Translations under genes and position numbers: made by a program
In this document: positions 1 to 7,552 of the stretch, piece by piece
Position numbering within the stretch: position 1 is the stretch's first letter
How the letters are laid out: each line of letters opens with the position of its first letter
From: Phycisphaeraceae bacterium
Lineage (GTDB): Bacteria > Planctomycetota > Phycisphaerae > Phycisphaerales > UBA1924
NCBI GenBank assembly: GCA_023898685.1
Contig: CP060234.1
Location: 682,001 to 746,000 of the forward strand
DNA length: 64,000 nt
Direction of reading: 5' to 3'
The notes under the pieces: model-generated
The model's input: the letters and a program-made list of their open reading frames with translations, nothing else
The model's database searches: none
What the model was told of the DNA's origin: nothing

Positions 1-2
1 CG

Positions 3-833
3 GCGGCGTGCATGGCGGAGATGTTCGGCAAGCTCGCGGGGTGCGCCAAGGGCAAGGGCGGGTCGATGCACATGTTCGACAAGCCCAACTGGCTCTTCGG
101 CGGGCACGGCATCGTGAGCGCCCAGACCCCGCTGGGCACGGGGCTCGCCTTCGCCTGCCGCTACCAGTGGGAGGTGATGGAGACCGCCAAGAAGCGGGTG
201 TGCCTGACGTTCCTGGGTGACGGCGCGATCGACCAGGGGGCTTTCCACGAGGCGCAGAACCTCGCGAGCGTCTTCGGCATCCCCGTGATCTACATCATCG
301 AGAACAACGGCTACTCGATGGGCACGGCGATCCACCGCCACACCGCCAACTGCGACCGGCTGACGATGCGCGGCGAGTCGTACGGCATCAAGAGCATCGA
401 GGTCGACGGCCTCGACATCCGCAACGTCTACGACCAGATGAAGCCGCTGGTGGACGAGTGCCGCGACCTGCAACGGCCCGGGTTCGTCGACCTGAAGACC
501 TACCGGTACCAGGGCCACTCGATGTCGGACCCGCAGAAGTACCGCACGAAGGACGAAGTCGAGAGCTTCAAGGAGCGCGACTCGATCGCGAACCTCGCGG
601 CCCATCTCATGGCCCAGGAGGACGACGGCGGGCGGGGCTGCCTGACCGAGGACGACTGGAACACGATGCAGAAGGACATCCGCCAGATCGTGATGGACGC
701 CGTCGCGTTCGCCGAGCAGGCGGCCGACCCCGATCCCGAGAAGGAGCTCTCGACGGACACGTACGCCCTGCCCATGAAGAACCTGAGCCCGAGCGAGAAC
801 TATTCGCACGGGACGAAGAACCCGCTTCTCTAG
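3..833 (+). CDS. pdhA: Pyruvate dehydrogenase E1 component, alpha subunit (5' end outside window)
   Basis: This is the TPP-dependent alpha subunit of the E1 decarboxylase, which converts pyruvate to the hydroxyethyl-TPP intermediate and passes the acetyl group to E2. About 276 codons are visible and the frame is open through the left edge, so the N-terminus is missing. The visible part carries the TPP/Mg motif that begins GDGAIDQGAFHEAQNL and ends ENN, preceded by a glycine-rich HGIVSAQTPLGTG segment. These are typical of alpha2beta2 E1 alpha chains. E1 beta and E2 follow on the same strand, so this is the first visible gene of a pdh operon. Branched-chain or acetoin dehydrogenase E1 alpha is a less likely alternative. 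Confidence 0.93.
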   Translation, partial: AACMAEMFGKLAGCAKGKGGSMHMFDKPNWLFGGHGIVSAQTPLGTGLAFACRYQWEVMETAKKRVCLTFLGDGAIDQGAFHEAQNLASVFGIPVIYIIENNGYSMGTAIHRHTANCDRLTMRGESYGIKSIEVDGLDIRNVYDQMKPLVDECRDLQRPGFVDLKTYRYQGHSMSDPQKYRTKDEVESFKERDSIANLAAHLMAQEDDGGRGCLTEDDWNTMQKDIRQIVMDAVAFAEQAADPDPEKELSTDTYALPMKNLSPSENYSHGTKNPLL

Positions 834-875
834 TGAGCGCCTCGGGATCCGCGTTCAGTCGCGAGGGAGATCCGT

Positions 876-986
876 ATGCAAGGCAACGCCCTGGACATTT
901 CGTCGATGATGGGAACCGTCATCGCGATCATCGTCGTCGCCATCGTGGCCATCGCGATTGCGAAGGCCGTCCGGCGAAAGAAGTAG
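876..986 (+). CDS. Small single-pass membrane peptide between pdhA and pdhB (36 aa)
   Basis: This short open frame starts at ATG 876, behind a purine-rich ribosome-binding stretch (GAGGGAGA at 863-870). It encodes 36 residues: a short polar N-terminus (MQGNALDISSMM), about 18 residues rich in Ile, Val and Ala that would form one transmembrane helix, and a basic end (KAVRRKK). The Ile/Val/Ala helix with a positive C-terminal tail suggests a real single-pass membrane peptide with its C-terminus in the cytoplasm. It sits in the 212-base gap between E1 alpha and E1 beta and is co-oriented with them. Function is unknown; a chance hydrophobic frame cannot be excluded. Confidence 0.5.
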   Translation: MQGNALDISSMMGTVIAIIVVAIVAIAIAKAVRRKK

Positions 987-1045
987 ACGAGCAAAGGACA
1001 CAACCGCGGCCGTGAACCGAGTTCCCCCCGCGACCGAGGAAGCAG

Positions 1046-2155
1046 ATGATGACCACCGCCTACACCCCCGACATGAGCCTGATCACCGACGACGTCCACC
1101 CGGCACTCGGGCACTGGGAGCTGCCCCACTTCGCCGAAGAGCACGAGCTGCCGCCCCGCGACGGCGCCCCCGGACAGGAGCGCGTCATCCAGTTCCGCGA
1201 GGCGTTGCGCGAGGCGATGAGCGAGGAGATGCGCCGCGACCAGCGGATCTTCCTCTGCGGCGAGGAGGTCGCGCAGTACAACGGCGCGTACAAGGTCAGC
1301 CAGGGCATGCTCGAGGAGTTCGGCGAGAAACGCATCATCGACACGCCCATCAGCGAGAACGGGTTCGCCGGTATGGCGATCGGAGCCGCAATGATGGGGC
1401 TCAAGCCGATCGTCGAGTTCATGAGCTGGTCGTTCAGTCTCGTGGCGGCCGATCCCATCCTGAACAACGCGCCGAAGATGCTCTACATGTCGGGGGGCCA
1501 GTGGGGCTGCCCGATCGTCTTCCGGGGCAACGACGGCGCGGGCGGGCAGCTCGGCTCGACCCACTCGTGGTGCGTCGAGGGGCTCTACGCGAACATCCCG
1601 GGTCTGAAGATGGTCATCCCGTCCAACCCCTACGACGCCAAGGGCCTGCTCAAGACCGCGATCCGCGACCCCGACCCGGTGTTCTTCCTCGAGAGCGAAC
1701 GCATGCTGGGTGACCGGGCCCACGTGCCGGCCGAGGAGTACTACATCCCGTTCGGGCGGGCGCGTCGCGTCCGCGAGGGCGACGCGTGCACGCTGGTGAG
1801 CTGGGGCCGGCCCGTCAACTTCTGCATCGAGGCGTGCGAGAAGCTCGCGGAGAACGGGATCGAGTGCGACCTGCTCGACATGCGGACGATCCGACCCCTC
1901 GACATCGATTCGATCGTCGCGAGCCTCAAGAAGACGGGTCGGGTGGTCGTCGTCGACCAGTCGTGGCCGTTCGGCTCGGTCGCGAGCGAGACGATCACGC
2001 AGATCTGCGAGCACGGCTTCGACTGGCTGGACAGCGCGCCGGTGCGGGTGAATACACGGGACGTGCCCACGCCCTACGCGAGGGGGCTGGAGCACGCGTA
2101 TCTGCCGAATGCGGAGCGGGTTGTGGAGGCGGTGCTGCGAATAGTCGAGGTGTGA
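1046..2155 (+). CDS. pdhB: Pyruvate dehydrogenase E1 component, beta subunit
   Basis: This 369-residue transketolase-type subunit pairs with PdhA to form the E1 heterotetramer. The N-terminal 45 residues are a lineage-specific extension. From about residue 48 it follows the family (QFREALREAMSEEMRRDQRIFLCGEEVAQYNGAYKV...). It contains TPNSENGFAGMAIGAA-like and GGQWGCP segments, and a C-terminal transketolase domain with LLDMRTIRPLDIDSI and VVDQSWPFGSVASE. The start ATG 1046 follows a GAGGAAG ribosome-binding sequence. It lies downstream of the E1 alpha gene and upstream of the E2 gene, consistent with one pdh operon that has acquired an extra gene (2192-2599). Confidence 0.94.
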   Translation: MMTTAYTPDMSLITDDVHPALGHWELPHFAEEHELPPRDGAPGQERVIQFREALREAMSEEMRRDQRIFLCGEEVAQYNGAYKVSQGMLEEFGEKRIIDTPISENGFAGMAIGAAMMGLKPIVEFMSWSFSLVAADPILNNAPKMLYMSGGQWGCPIVFRGNDGAGGQLGSTHSWCVEGLYANIPGLKMVIPSNPYDAKGLLKTAIRDPDPVFFLESERMLGDRAHVPAEEYYIPFGRARRVREGDACTLVSWGRPVNFCIEACEKLAENGIECDLLDMRTIRPLDIDSIVASLKKTGRVVVVDQSWPFGSVASETITQICEHGFDWLDSAPVRVNTRDVPTPYARGLEHAYLPNAERVVEAVLRIVEV

Positions 2156-2156
2156 G

Positions 2157-2188
2157 AGAACTCGGATCGCAGAACTCGGAACTCAGAT
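2157..2188 (+). repeat. Left inverted repeat flanking the four-helix-bundle gene
   Basis: This segment consists of two AGAACTCGGA units. Its reverse complement reappears at 2565-2596, at the 3' end of the next gene. The two copies match as AGAACTCGGAT, a 2 or 3 base spacer, then CAGAACTCGGA. The pair encloses the 2192-2599 gene and looks like cassette boundaries. Confidence 0.6.
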
Positions 2189-2191
2189 TAG

Positions 2192-2599
2192 ATGGGGCGG
2201 CTTGATCCGGACATCCTGGCTCGATCCGAGGCACTCTGCGACCGATGTCTTGATGTGGCCGATGCGCTCACGAAGCAGAACGGGCACCGCCGGGTCATCG
2301 ACCAACTCGTCGGGTCAGGTACGTCGGTCGGCGCGAACGTCTTCGAGGCCGATGAAGCCATGAGCCGCGCCGATTTCACAAAGTGTCTCTGCATTGCCAT
2401 CAAGGAACTGAGCGAGACCAGATTCTGGATTCGACTGATCGGCCGACGAGGCTCGCTGTCTCCAGACCGGTTCGATCCACTCGATTCCGATCTTGTCTCG
2501 ATGAAACGCGTCTTGGGTACGATGGTGGCGAGAACACGCCACCCGAAGCCGGTGCTCCACTCCGATCCGAGTTCTGCCCATCCGAGTTCTGAGGTCTAA
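2192..2599 (+). CDS. Four-helix-bundle protein of the 23S rRNA intervening-sequence (IVP/S23) family
   Basis: This 135-residue protein matches the four-helix-bundle family first seen in 23S rRNA intervening sequences and as diversity-generating-retroelement accessory (Avd) proteins. Diagnostic segments are VIDQLVGSGTSVGANVFEAD and the helix DFTKCLCIAIKELSETRFWI, followed by a long C-terminal helix. The biochemical role of stand-alone members is not established; they form positively charged pentameric barrels that can bind nucleic acid. It lies between pdhB and the E2 gene, where no such gene is normally found. Its base composition and codon choice (more A/T in third positions) differ from its neighbours. 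The last dozen codons (PSSAHPSSEV) are encoded by the right flanking repeat, which suggests arrival as a cassette. Confidence 0.8.
   Translation: MGRLDPDILARSEALCDRCLDVADALTKQNGHRRVIDQLVGSGTSVGANVFEADEAMSRADFTKCLCIAIKELSETRFWIRLIGRRGSLSPDRFDPLDSDLVSMKRVLGTMVARTRHPKPVLHSDPSSAHPSSEV
2565..2596 (+). repeat. Right inverted repeat flanking the four-helix-bundle gene
   Basis: This is the inverted partner of 2157-2188 and contains ATCCGAGTTCTG units. It overlaps the end of the four-helix-bundle gene and ends just before the E2 start codon at 2603. Confidence 0.6.
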
Positions 2600-2602
2600 G
2601 CC

Positions 2603-3952
2603 ATGCCAATCACCGTCACCATGCCCCGCCTCTCCGACACCATGGAACGTGGCACCGTCGTCAAGTGGCACGTGAAGGAAGGCGACGCGGTCAACCAGGG
2701 CGACATGATCGCCGATATCGAGACCGACAAGGCCACCATGGAGCTCGAAGCCTTCGACTCGGGCACCGTCGCCAAGCTCGCCGCCGCCGAGGGCGAGAAG
2801 GTGCCCGTCGGCGAGACGATCATGGTGATCGCCGAGAGCGGCGAGTCGGTCGAGTCGGCCGCGGCGTCGGTGACCAGGATGGCAGCAGCAGAGCAGAGCG
2901 AGGGGTCGGGCGTTTCGACGCCGGCCCCCTCCGCCTCGACCGCCGTCGCCGAGCCGGCCCAGACGCCGACGTCACAGCCCGACAGCACCAGCACCAACGG
3001 CTCGCGTATCTTCGCCAGCCCGCTGGCCCGCAAGGTCGCCGCCGAGCGCGGGATCGATCTCGCGACCATCCACGGCACGGGCCCCGGTGGGCGCGTCACA
3101 CGCAAGGACGTCGAGTCGGCCGGGGTCGCTTCGGCCGGTGGCCCGGCTCGCCGAGCCGTGACGCCCGAACCCGGCTCGGCAAGCCGGGCCACCCCGAGCC
3201 CCGCTCCCGTCCCGATGCCCGCGGGCGCGCTCGAGGAGAAGACGGTCCCGCTCACCGGCATGCGCGAGACGATCGCCCGCCGGCTCGTCGAGTCGAAGAC
3301 GACCATCCCCCACTACCAGGTCACCACGTCGGCCCGGATCGACTCGCTGCTCGAACTCCGTGAGCAGCTCAACAGCCAGCTCGAGCCACAGGGCGTCAAG
3401 CTCAGCGTCAACGACTTCCTCGTGCGGGCGTGCGCCCTCGCGATGCACGGCCACCCGTTCGTCAACTCGTCGTGGAACCCGAAGGGCCCCGCGATCGACC
3501 TGCACGCGCGCGTAAACATCGGCGTCGCGATCGCCCTGCCGGCCGAGCGGGGCGGCGGGCTCGTCGTCGCCACGCTCCGCGACGCCGACCGGACGGGGCT
3601 CCGCCAGATCTCCGCCGAGACCAAGCGTCTGGCAAAGAAGGCCCGGGACAAGGGCCTGACGATCGAGGAGATGAGTGACTCGACATTCACGATCTCCAAC
3701 CTGGGCATGTTCGGCGTCGACCACTTCACCGCGATCATCAACCCCCCCAACGCCGCGATCCTCGCGGTGGGGCGGGCGGTCCAGAAGCCGTTCGTCGAGG
3801 AGGACGAGGACGGAGAGCCCGTGCTGGTCGTTGGGCACGAGATGTCGATGACGATGTCGAGCGACCACCGCGTGGTCGACGGCGCGATGGCCGCGGCGTA
3901 TCTCGCGACGGTGAAGGAACTGCTCGAGAACCCGGCGACGCTGCTGGTGTGA
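2603..3952 (+). CDS. pdhC: Pyruvate dehydrogenase E2, dihydrolipoyl acetyltransferase
   Basis: This 449-residue E2 transfers the acetyl group from lipoate to CoA and forms the core of the complex. It has one N-terminal lipoyl domain (residues ~1-80, lipoylated Lys in ETDKATME), a flexible Ala/Pro/Ser linker, a peripheral-subunit-binding domain (FASPLARKVAAERGIDL...GRVTRKDV, ~135-172), a second linker, and the catalytic domain (~215-449) ending in the active-site SSDHRVVDGAMAA. The second linker is partly built from an inserted palindromic repeat pair at 3137-3193, which encodes GGPARRAVTPEPGSASRAT. E3 is not in the window. The start ATG 2603 follows the preceding stop by 3 bases. Confidence 0.94.
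   Translation: MPITVTMPRLSDTMERGTVVKWHVKEGDAVNQGDMIADIETDKATMELEAFDSGTVAKLAAAEGEKVPVGETIMVIAESGESVESAAASVTRMAAAEQSEGSGVSTPAPSASTAVAEPAQTPTSQPDSTSTNGSRIFASPLARKVAAERGIDLATIHGTGPGGRVTRKDVESAGVASAGGPARRAVTPEPGSASRATPSPAPVPMPAGALEEKTVPLTGMRETIARRLVESKTTIPHYQVTTSARIDSLLELREQLNSQLEPQGVKLSVNDFLVRACALAMHGHPFVNSSWNPKGPAIDLHARVNIGVAIALPAERGGGLVVATLRDADRTGLRQISAETKRLAKKARDKGLTIEEMSDSTFTISNLGMFGVDHFTAIINPPNAAILAVGRAVQKPFVEEDEDGEPVLVVGHEMSMTMSSDHRVVDGAMAAAYLATVKELLENPATLLV
3137..3193 (+). repeat. REP-like palindrome pair (family A) inside the E2 linker
   Basis: There are two inverted copies of a GGTGGC-headed palindrome, CCGGCTCGCCGAGCCG on the left and its near reverse complement CGGCTCGGCAAGCCG on the right. 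Both are translated in frame as part of the E2 linker. The same family occurs three times inside valS (10128, 11728 and 12149). Confidence 0.75.
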
Positions 3953-4088
3953 GCGGGGTGGGGGTTCCGGCAATCCACCCGCCGCCCGTCCGAGAAATGT
4001 GGCCCGTTCGGGACATTCCTGCGTTTGTCGATCTCCGCCCCCTCCCGCGACGGAACACTTGGGCCAATCCGGCTGTTCGCATACCCTG

Positions 4089-4460
4089 ATGGTGATGCCC
4101 CGCCCTCTTGACGACGCCCCGAACGAGTTCCTCGACCAGGCTCGCGTGCGCCTGCGCGCCGAGTACGAGGCCAACCGCTACGAGGAGCAGGGCCGCCGGC
4201 TCGCGAGGCGGATCGTCGTCGCGTTCGTCCTCGTCGTGATCACCGCGGTCATCTTCTTCATCATCGTGCCGAGCCTGAACGTCCACCTGCCGGTGTTCGT
4301 CCCGGTGCTCTGCTTCGCGGTCATCGTGCTCGGGTCGGTCCTCTCCCACACGGGCGACGCCCCCCCGCAGCGCCCGCCGCGGAAGCGGGACGACTGCGGG
4401 TGCGCGGTCGGGTGCTGCACCGGGCCGAGGCCCCTCAAGATGTTCCGCGACAAGGACTGA
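4089..4460 (+). CDS. Hypothetical small membrane protein (123 aa)
   Basis: The N-terminal ~38 residues are soluble and helical (PLDDAPNEFLDQARVRLRAE), with Arg/Glu pairs. They are followed by two adjacent hydrophobic segments (RIVVAFVLVVITAVIFFIIV and FVPVLCFAVIVLGSVL), giving a hairpin in the membrane. A short cytoplasmic tail rich in Pro, Arg and Cys follows (CGCAVGCCTGP). I chose ATG 4089 (or the adjacent 4095) because the frame upstream of it looks non-coding. It is downstream of the pdh operon and may be co-transcribed, with a gap of 136 bases. No family was recognised. Confidence 0.6.
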   Translation: MVMPRPLDDAPNEFLDQARVRLRAEYEANRYEEQGRRLARRIVVAFVLVVITAVIFFIIVPSLNVHLPVFVPVLCFAVIVLGSVLSHTGDAPPQRPPRKRDDCGCAVGCCTGPRPLKMFRDKD

Positions 4461-4526
4461 CGAGAACGAGTCTGAAGTGCCAGCGAAGGACGTGCGGCAC
4501 AGCGACCTCGGTCTTGTCCGCCTCGG

Positions 4527-4574
4527 TGTGCCACGGCCGTGTCGGCCGTGCCGTGGTGGGATGGCCGTGGCACA
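4527..4574 (+). repeat. Palindromic repeat in the 4461-4666 intergenic region
   Basis: TGTGCCACGGCC at 4527 is the exact reverse complement of GGCCGTGGCACA at 4563-4574. Further CGGCCGTG units lie between them. It forms a strong hairpin upstream of the sulfotransferase gene and resembles the other REP-like palindromes of this chromosome without being identical to them. Confidence 0.6.
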
Positions 4575-4666
4575 CGAGAGGAGCACCCGCCAGCATCACG
4601 CCGCCCCTCCCGCCGGCACTTGAGCCATCGCCACGCTCTTGCCGATGGATGGAGCAAGGAGTGTCC

Positions 4667-5860
4667 ATGCCCACCGCCCCCGGAATCCAAGCGGGCCCCC
4701 TCGACGCCCTCCGGGGCGACATCGCCCGAACCCCCGCCGACGCGCGGCACCTCCAGCGCCTCGAGCCCCTGCTCGCGATGCCCGAGACCGCCCGCCGGGC
4801 CCTCGGCGTGCTCTTCGAGTGGTATGTCCGTCAGGGCGTGCCCGATCAGGTGCGGGGGCTGCTCGTCTATTTCATCGTCGACGCGGTGCGGGCCGACGCC
4901 CGCCACTTCGACCCGCGCTCGCTGGGCGTCGACCCCGAGGCCCACGACGCCGCGGTGATTGACCCGGGGCTCTATTGCCACCTCCACCACGCGGCCGCGG
5001 GGGTCGACCTCGCCCGCCGGCTTGAAACGGGCCTCCCGCAGCGCGACGCGCCCAAGTTCATCGTCGCGGTGCAGAAGAGCGGCTCTTCGCTGCTCGCCGA
5101 CCTGCTCGCGGGAATGGTTCGCCTCGATCGGGGCCTGCCGCTCGACCACCCCGCCCGCTTCCGGGGCTACCCCGCGTGGTGGAATCTGGGGCGTGGGCAC
5201 GACTGGGATCTGCGGGCCGACATCGGGGCCGACCCGCTGTTCGCCGCCTACCCAGGCGGCGTCTACAAGGGGCACATCCCGCCGAGCCAGAAGAACCTGC
5301 GGATCCTCGAGATCTACCGCACGAGCCGCTACCTGGTCTGCCTGCGCGACCCTCGAGACCAGGCCGCCGCCGACTTCTGCCAGAGCCTGCGCGTGCGCGT
5401 GAACGCGGGGACGCTCGACGAGCCGCTCTCACGCGAGGCGGCCCACCGGGCCCTCGACGACATGCTGCGGGGCGGCACCGTGTTCGAGTCGCTGCACTTC
5501 GTCGGCAAGTGGCTCAAGGAGCGAGACCCGGAGCGGAGCCTCGTCGTGACCTACGAGCGGCTCATGACCGAGCCGATCGCGACGCTCCGCGACATCGCCC
5601 GCCTGTACGAGATGGACCTCGCCGACACGGCGCTCGAGCACGTCTGGTCGAGCCTCAGGCCCACGACCGACCGCCGCACAGGGGCCGACAAGACCGGGGG
5701 CGACCGGCGCATCTACCCCCTGGGCTGGACGGGCGAGATCGGGATCCACACGAAGTACTTCGACGAGACGAACGGGGCGAACTTCGACGCGGTGTTCCGT
5801 GGATTCGAGGCGGCGGGGCCCTGGGCGGGGGCGATCCGGGAGGTGTATCCCGCGCTGTGA
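4667..5860 (+). CDS. Sulfotransferase domain protein
   Basis: This 397-residue protein has the PAPS-binding signatures of the sulfotransferase superfamily. The 5'-phosphosulfate loop is KFIVAVQKSGSSLLADLLAG (about residue 128), and the 3'-phosphate motif is CLRDPRDQAAADFCQS (~225-240). A conserved YKGH follows the first, and a C-terminal ERSLVVTYERLMTEP segment resembles the cytosolic/heparan type. Such enzymes transfer sulfate from PAPS to hydroxyl or amino groups of glycans or small molecules; the acceptor is unknown. About 110 N-terminal residues precede the catalytic fold and are not recognised. Start ATG 4667 is preceded by AAGGAG; ATG 4649 in the same frame is the alternative. Confidence 0.82.
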   Translation: MPTAPGIQAGPLDALRGDIARTPADARHLQRLEPLLAMPETARRALGVLFEWYVRQGVPDQVRGLLVYFIVDAVRADARHFDPRSLGVDPEAHDAAVIDPGLYCHLHHAAAGVDLARRLETGLPQRDAPKFIVAVQKSGSSLLADLLAGMVRLDRGLPLDHPARFRGYPAWWNLGRGHDWDLRADIGADPLFAAYPGGVYKGHIPPSQKNLRILEIYRTSRYLVCLRDPRDQAAADFCQSLRVRVNAGTLDEPLSREAAHRALDDMLRGGTVFESLHFVGKWLKERDPERSLVVTYERLMTEPIATLRDIARLYEMDLADTALEHVWSSLRPTTDRRTGADKTGGDRRIYPLGWTGEIGIHTKYFDETNGANFDAVFRGFEAAGPWAGAIREVYPAL

Positions 5861-5878
5861 CACGCGGCGGACTCGGCC

Positions 5879-6985
5879 TTATCCTGCCTCGCTCCGCCGA
5901 CGCTTGAGCTCCGCGTCCACGAAGCCGTGGATGTCCCCGTTGAGCACCGCGACCGGGTTCGCCTCGAAGTTCGTCCGGTGGTCCTTCACGCGGTTGTCGT
6001 AGAGCACGTACGACCGGATCTGTGCCCCCCACCCCCGCCGCTCGATCTTCCCGCCCGCGGCCTCGGTGATCTCGCGCTCCCGCTCCTCCTCGGCCATCTG
6101 CTCGAGCTTGGCCTGGAGGATCGACAGCGCCTGGCTGCGGTTCTGCGGCATCTCCTTGTGCGTGCTCGAGACGACCTGGATGCCCGTCGGCTTGTGCGTC
6201 ACCCGCACCGCCGTGGCGACCTTGTTGACGTTCTGCCCGCCCGGCCCGCTCGACCTCGCGAAGACCACGATGTCGAGGTCCTTCTCGGGGATGACCACGT
6301 CGACCGCCTCGAACTCCGGCGTCACGTCGACGGTCGCGAAGCTCGTCTGCCGCTTGCCCTGGGCGTTGAACGGGCTGACGCGGGCGAGCCGGTGCGTGCC
6401 CCGCTCGCACGCGAGATAGCCGAACGCGAAGTCGCCCCGGACGTGCAGCGTGACCGAGGCGATGCCGACCTCGGTGCCGTGGCTCTTCTCCACCTCCTCC
6501 ACCTTCCAGCCCATCTGCTCGAAATAGTAGAGGTACATGCGGAAGAGCATCTCCGCCCAGTCGTTTGCCTCGGTGCCCCCGTCGCCCGCGGAGATGGTGA
6601 AGAAGCAGTCGCGGTGGTCGTGCTTGCCGCTGAGCAGGCTCTGCATCTCGAGCTTGTCCATGCGGCCCAGCAGGTCGTGCAGCTTCTCGTCGGCCTCGCT
6701 GAGCAGCTCGTCGCCCGCGTCGTCCTTGCTCATCTCAAAGGCGAGGCTCGCCTCTTCGAAGTCGTCGAGCACGCCGGCCAGCGGCACCACCTGGGCCTTG
6801 ACCCGTTTGAGGTCGGCCACAACCTTCTTCGCGTTCTCCTGGTCGTTCCAGAAGTCGGCGGCGTTCATCTTCTCTTCGAGCTGGGCGAGCCTGGCCGCCT
6901 TCTCGTCGTACCGCAGCGACTCGCGGATCGTACGAATCCGTTCGCCGAGTTCGCTGATCACTTTCTGATGGGCTTCGAGGTGCAT
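5879..6985 (-). CDS. prfB: Peptide chain release factor 2
   Basis: RF2 recognises UGA and UAA stop codons and triggers peptide release. The 368-residue product has the RF2 recognition tripeptide SPF (RLARVSPFNAQGKRQTSF) and the catalytic GGQ loop (GPGGQNVNKVATAVR). The N-terminal helical domain is standard. It is read as one continuous frame: the segment near residue 22 (RESLRYDEKAARL), where many bacteria have an in-frame UGA and a +1 programmed frameshift, has no stop. Start ATG 6985 was chosen because the family begins there; the longer frame to 7021 adds unconserved Arg/Gly residues. It is convergent with the sulfotransferase gene, with an 18-base gap. Confidence 0.95.
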   Translation of the reverse strand: MHLEAHQKVISELGERIRTIRESLRYDEKAARLAQLEEKMNAADFWNDQENAKKVVADLKRVKAQVVPLAGVLDDFEEASLAFEMSKDDAGDELLSEADEKLHDLLGRMDKLEMQSLLSGKHDHRDCFFTISAGDGGTEANDWAEMLFRMYLYYFEQMGWKVEEVEKSHGTEVGIASVTLHVRGDFAFGYLACERGTHRLARVSPFNAQGKRQTSFATVDVTPEFEAVDVVIPEKDLDIVVFARSSGPGGQNVNKVATAVRVTHKPTGIQVVSSTHKEMPQNRSQALSILQAKLEQMAEEEREREITEAAGGKIERRGWGAQIRSYVLYDNRVKDHRTNFEANPVAVLNGDIHGFVDAELKRRRSEAG

Positions 6986-7059
6986 AGGGGGTCCATGTCT
7001 ACCGCCCCGCGTGCGGGGCACCGGGTGGTCGGGGAGTCTAGGTGCTGTTCACCGCATCA

Positions 7060-7130
7060 ACGAGCCGCGAGCGTGAGGGAGCGGCCCCGCAGTGCGGCTC
7101 AGAGACCTCCTCCTCAGGGTCGCGGCTCGT
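7060..7130 (+). repeat. Inverted-repeat element (ACGAGCCGCGA...GAGGGAGCGG family)
   Basis: The left arm begins ACGAGCCGCGAGCGTGAGGG and the right arm ends GGTCGCGGCTCGT, with imperfect complementarity. A near-perfect version lies at 13120-13190. It occupies the region upstream of prfB and of the small gene at 7175. Confidence 0.65.
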
Positions 7131-7174
7131 CCGCGGCGGCAAACACGCTCGCCCACCTCCCGTACACTCCCGAG

Positions 7175-7468
7175 GTGGTAACTCTTCTGCCCACACTCGC
7201 TCAGGCAACCCAGCAGCAGGCCGTGGGCCGGGCCTTCCTGCTGCTCGTCGTTCTCATCATCGTGGGCGTGCTGCTGGTGCTGGGGCTCATCCTCGCGGGG
7301 TTCGCCCACTTCGCCCGCACCCACGCCGAGCAGCCCGAGCGGAAGGAACGCTTCGCGGGTGTCGACGCCTGGGCCGAGTCGGCCCGCCGGGCGACCGAGC
7401 CGCCGGACGTGCTGGATGACGACGAGGACTGGGAGGCGGATGAGGACGAGGAGCCGCCGCTGAGGTAG
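7175..7468 (+). CDS. Hypothetical small membrane protein with acidic tail (97 aa)
   Basis: From a GTG at 7175 the frame encodes a short N-terminus (LLPTLAQATQQQAVG), one strong transmembrane helix (AFLLLVVLIIVGVLLVLGLILAGFA), and a soluble tail that ends very acidic (DVLDDDEDWEADEDEEPPLR). The start is uncertain because no clear ribosome-binding site precedes it. The composition is coding-like and the frame is clean, so I regard it as a probable gene. No family was recognised. It is divergent from prfB and convergent with the TPR gene. Confidence 0.5.
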   Translation: MVTLLPTLAQATQQQAVGRAFLLLVVLIIVGVLLVLGLILAGFAHFARTHAEQPERKERFAGVDAWAESARRATEPPDVLDDDEDWEADEDEEPPLR

Positions 7469-7552
7469 CCGCGGGTTGTCGGTGGGTGGGAGAGACGAGG
7501 CGGGCAAGAGACGAAAAGACCGAGAGACGAAGCGCATGCGGTGGGCGCTGAT

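Noticed and set aside
830..2095. Long antisense frame over pdhB (421 codons)
   Set aside because: GC-rich codon structure of the true gene creates an open antisense frame; composition (Arg, His, Val, Leu runs) is not protein-like and pdhB is clear on the other strand.
7042..7419. 125-codon plus-strand frame upstream of and overlapping the 7175 gene
   Set aside because: Arg/Gly/Ser-rich, runs through the repeat element, and the overlapping frame from 7175 has a clear membrane helix.
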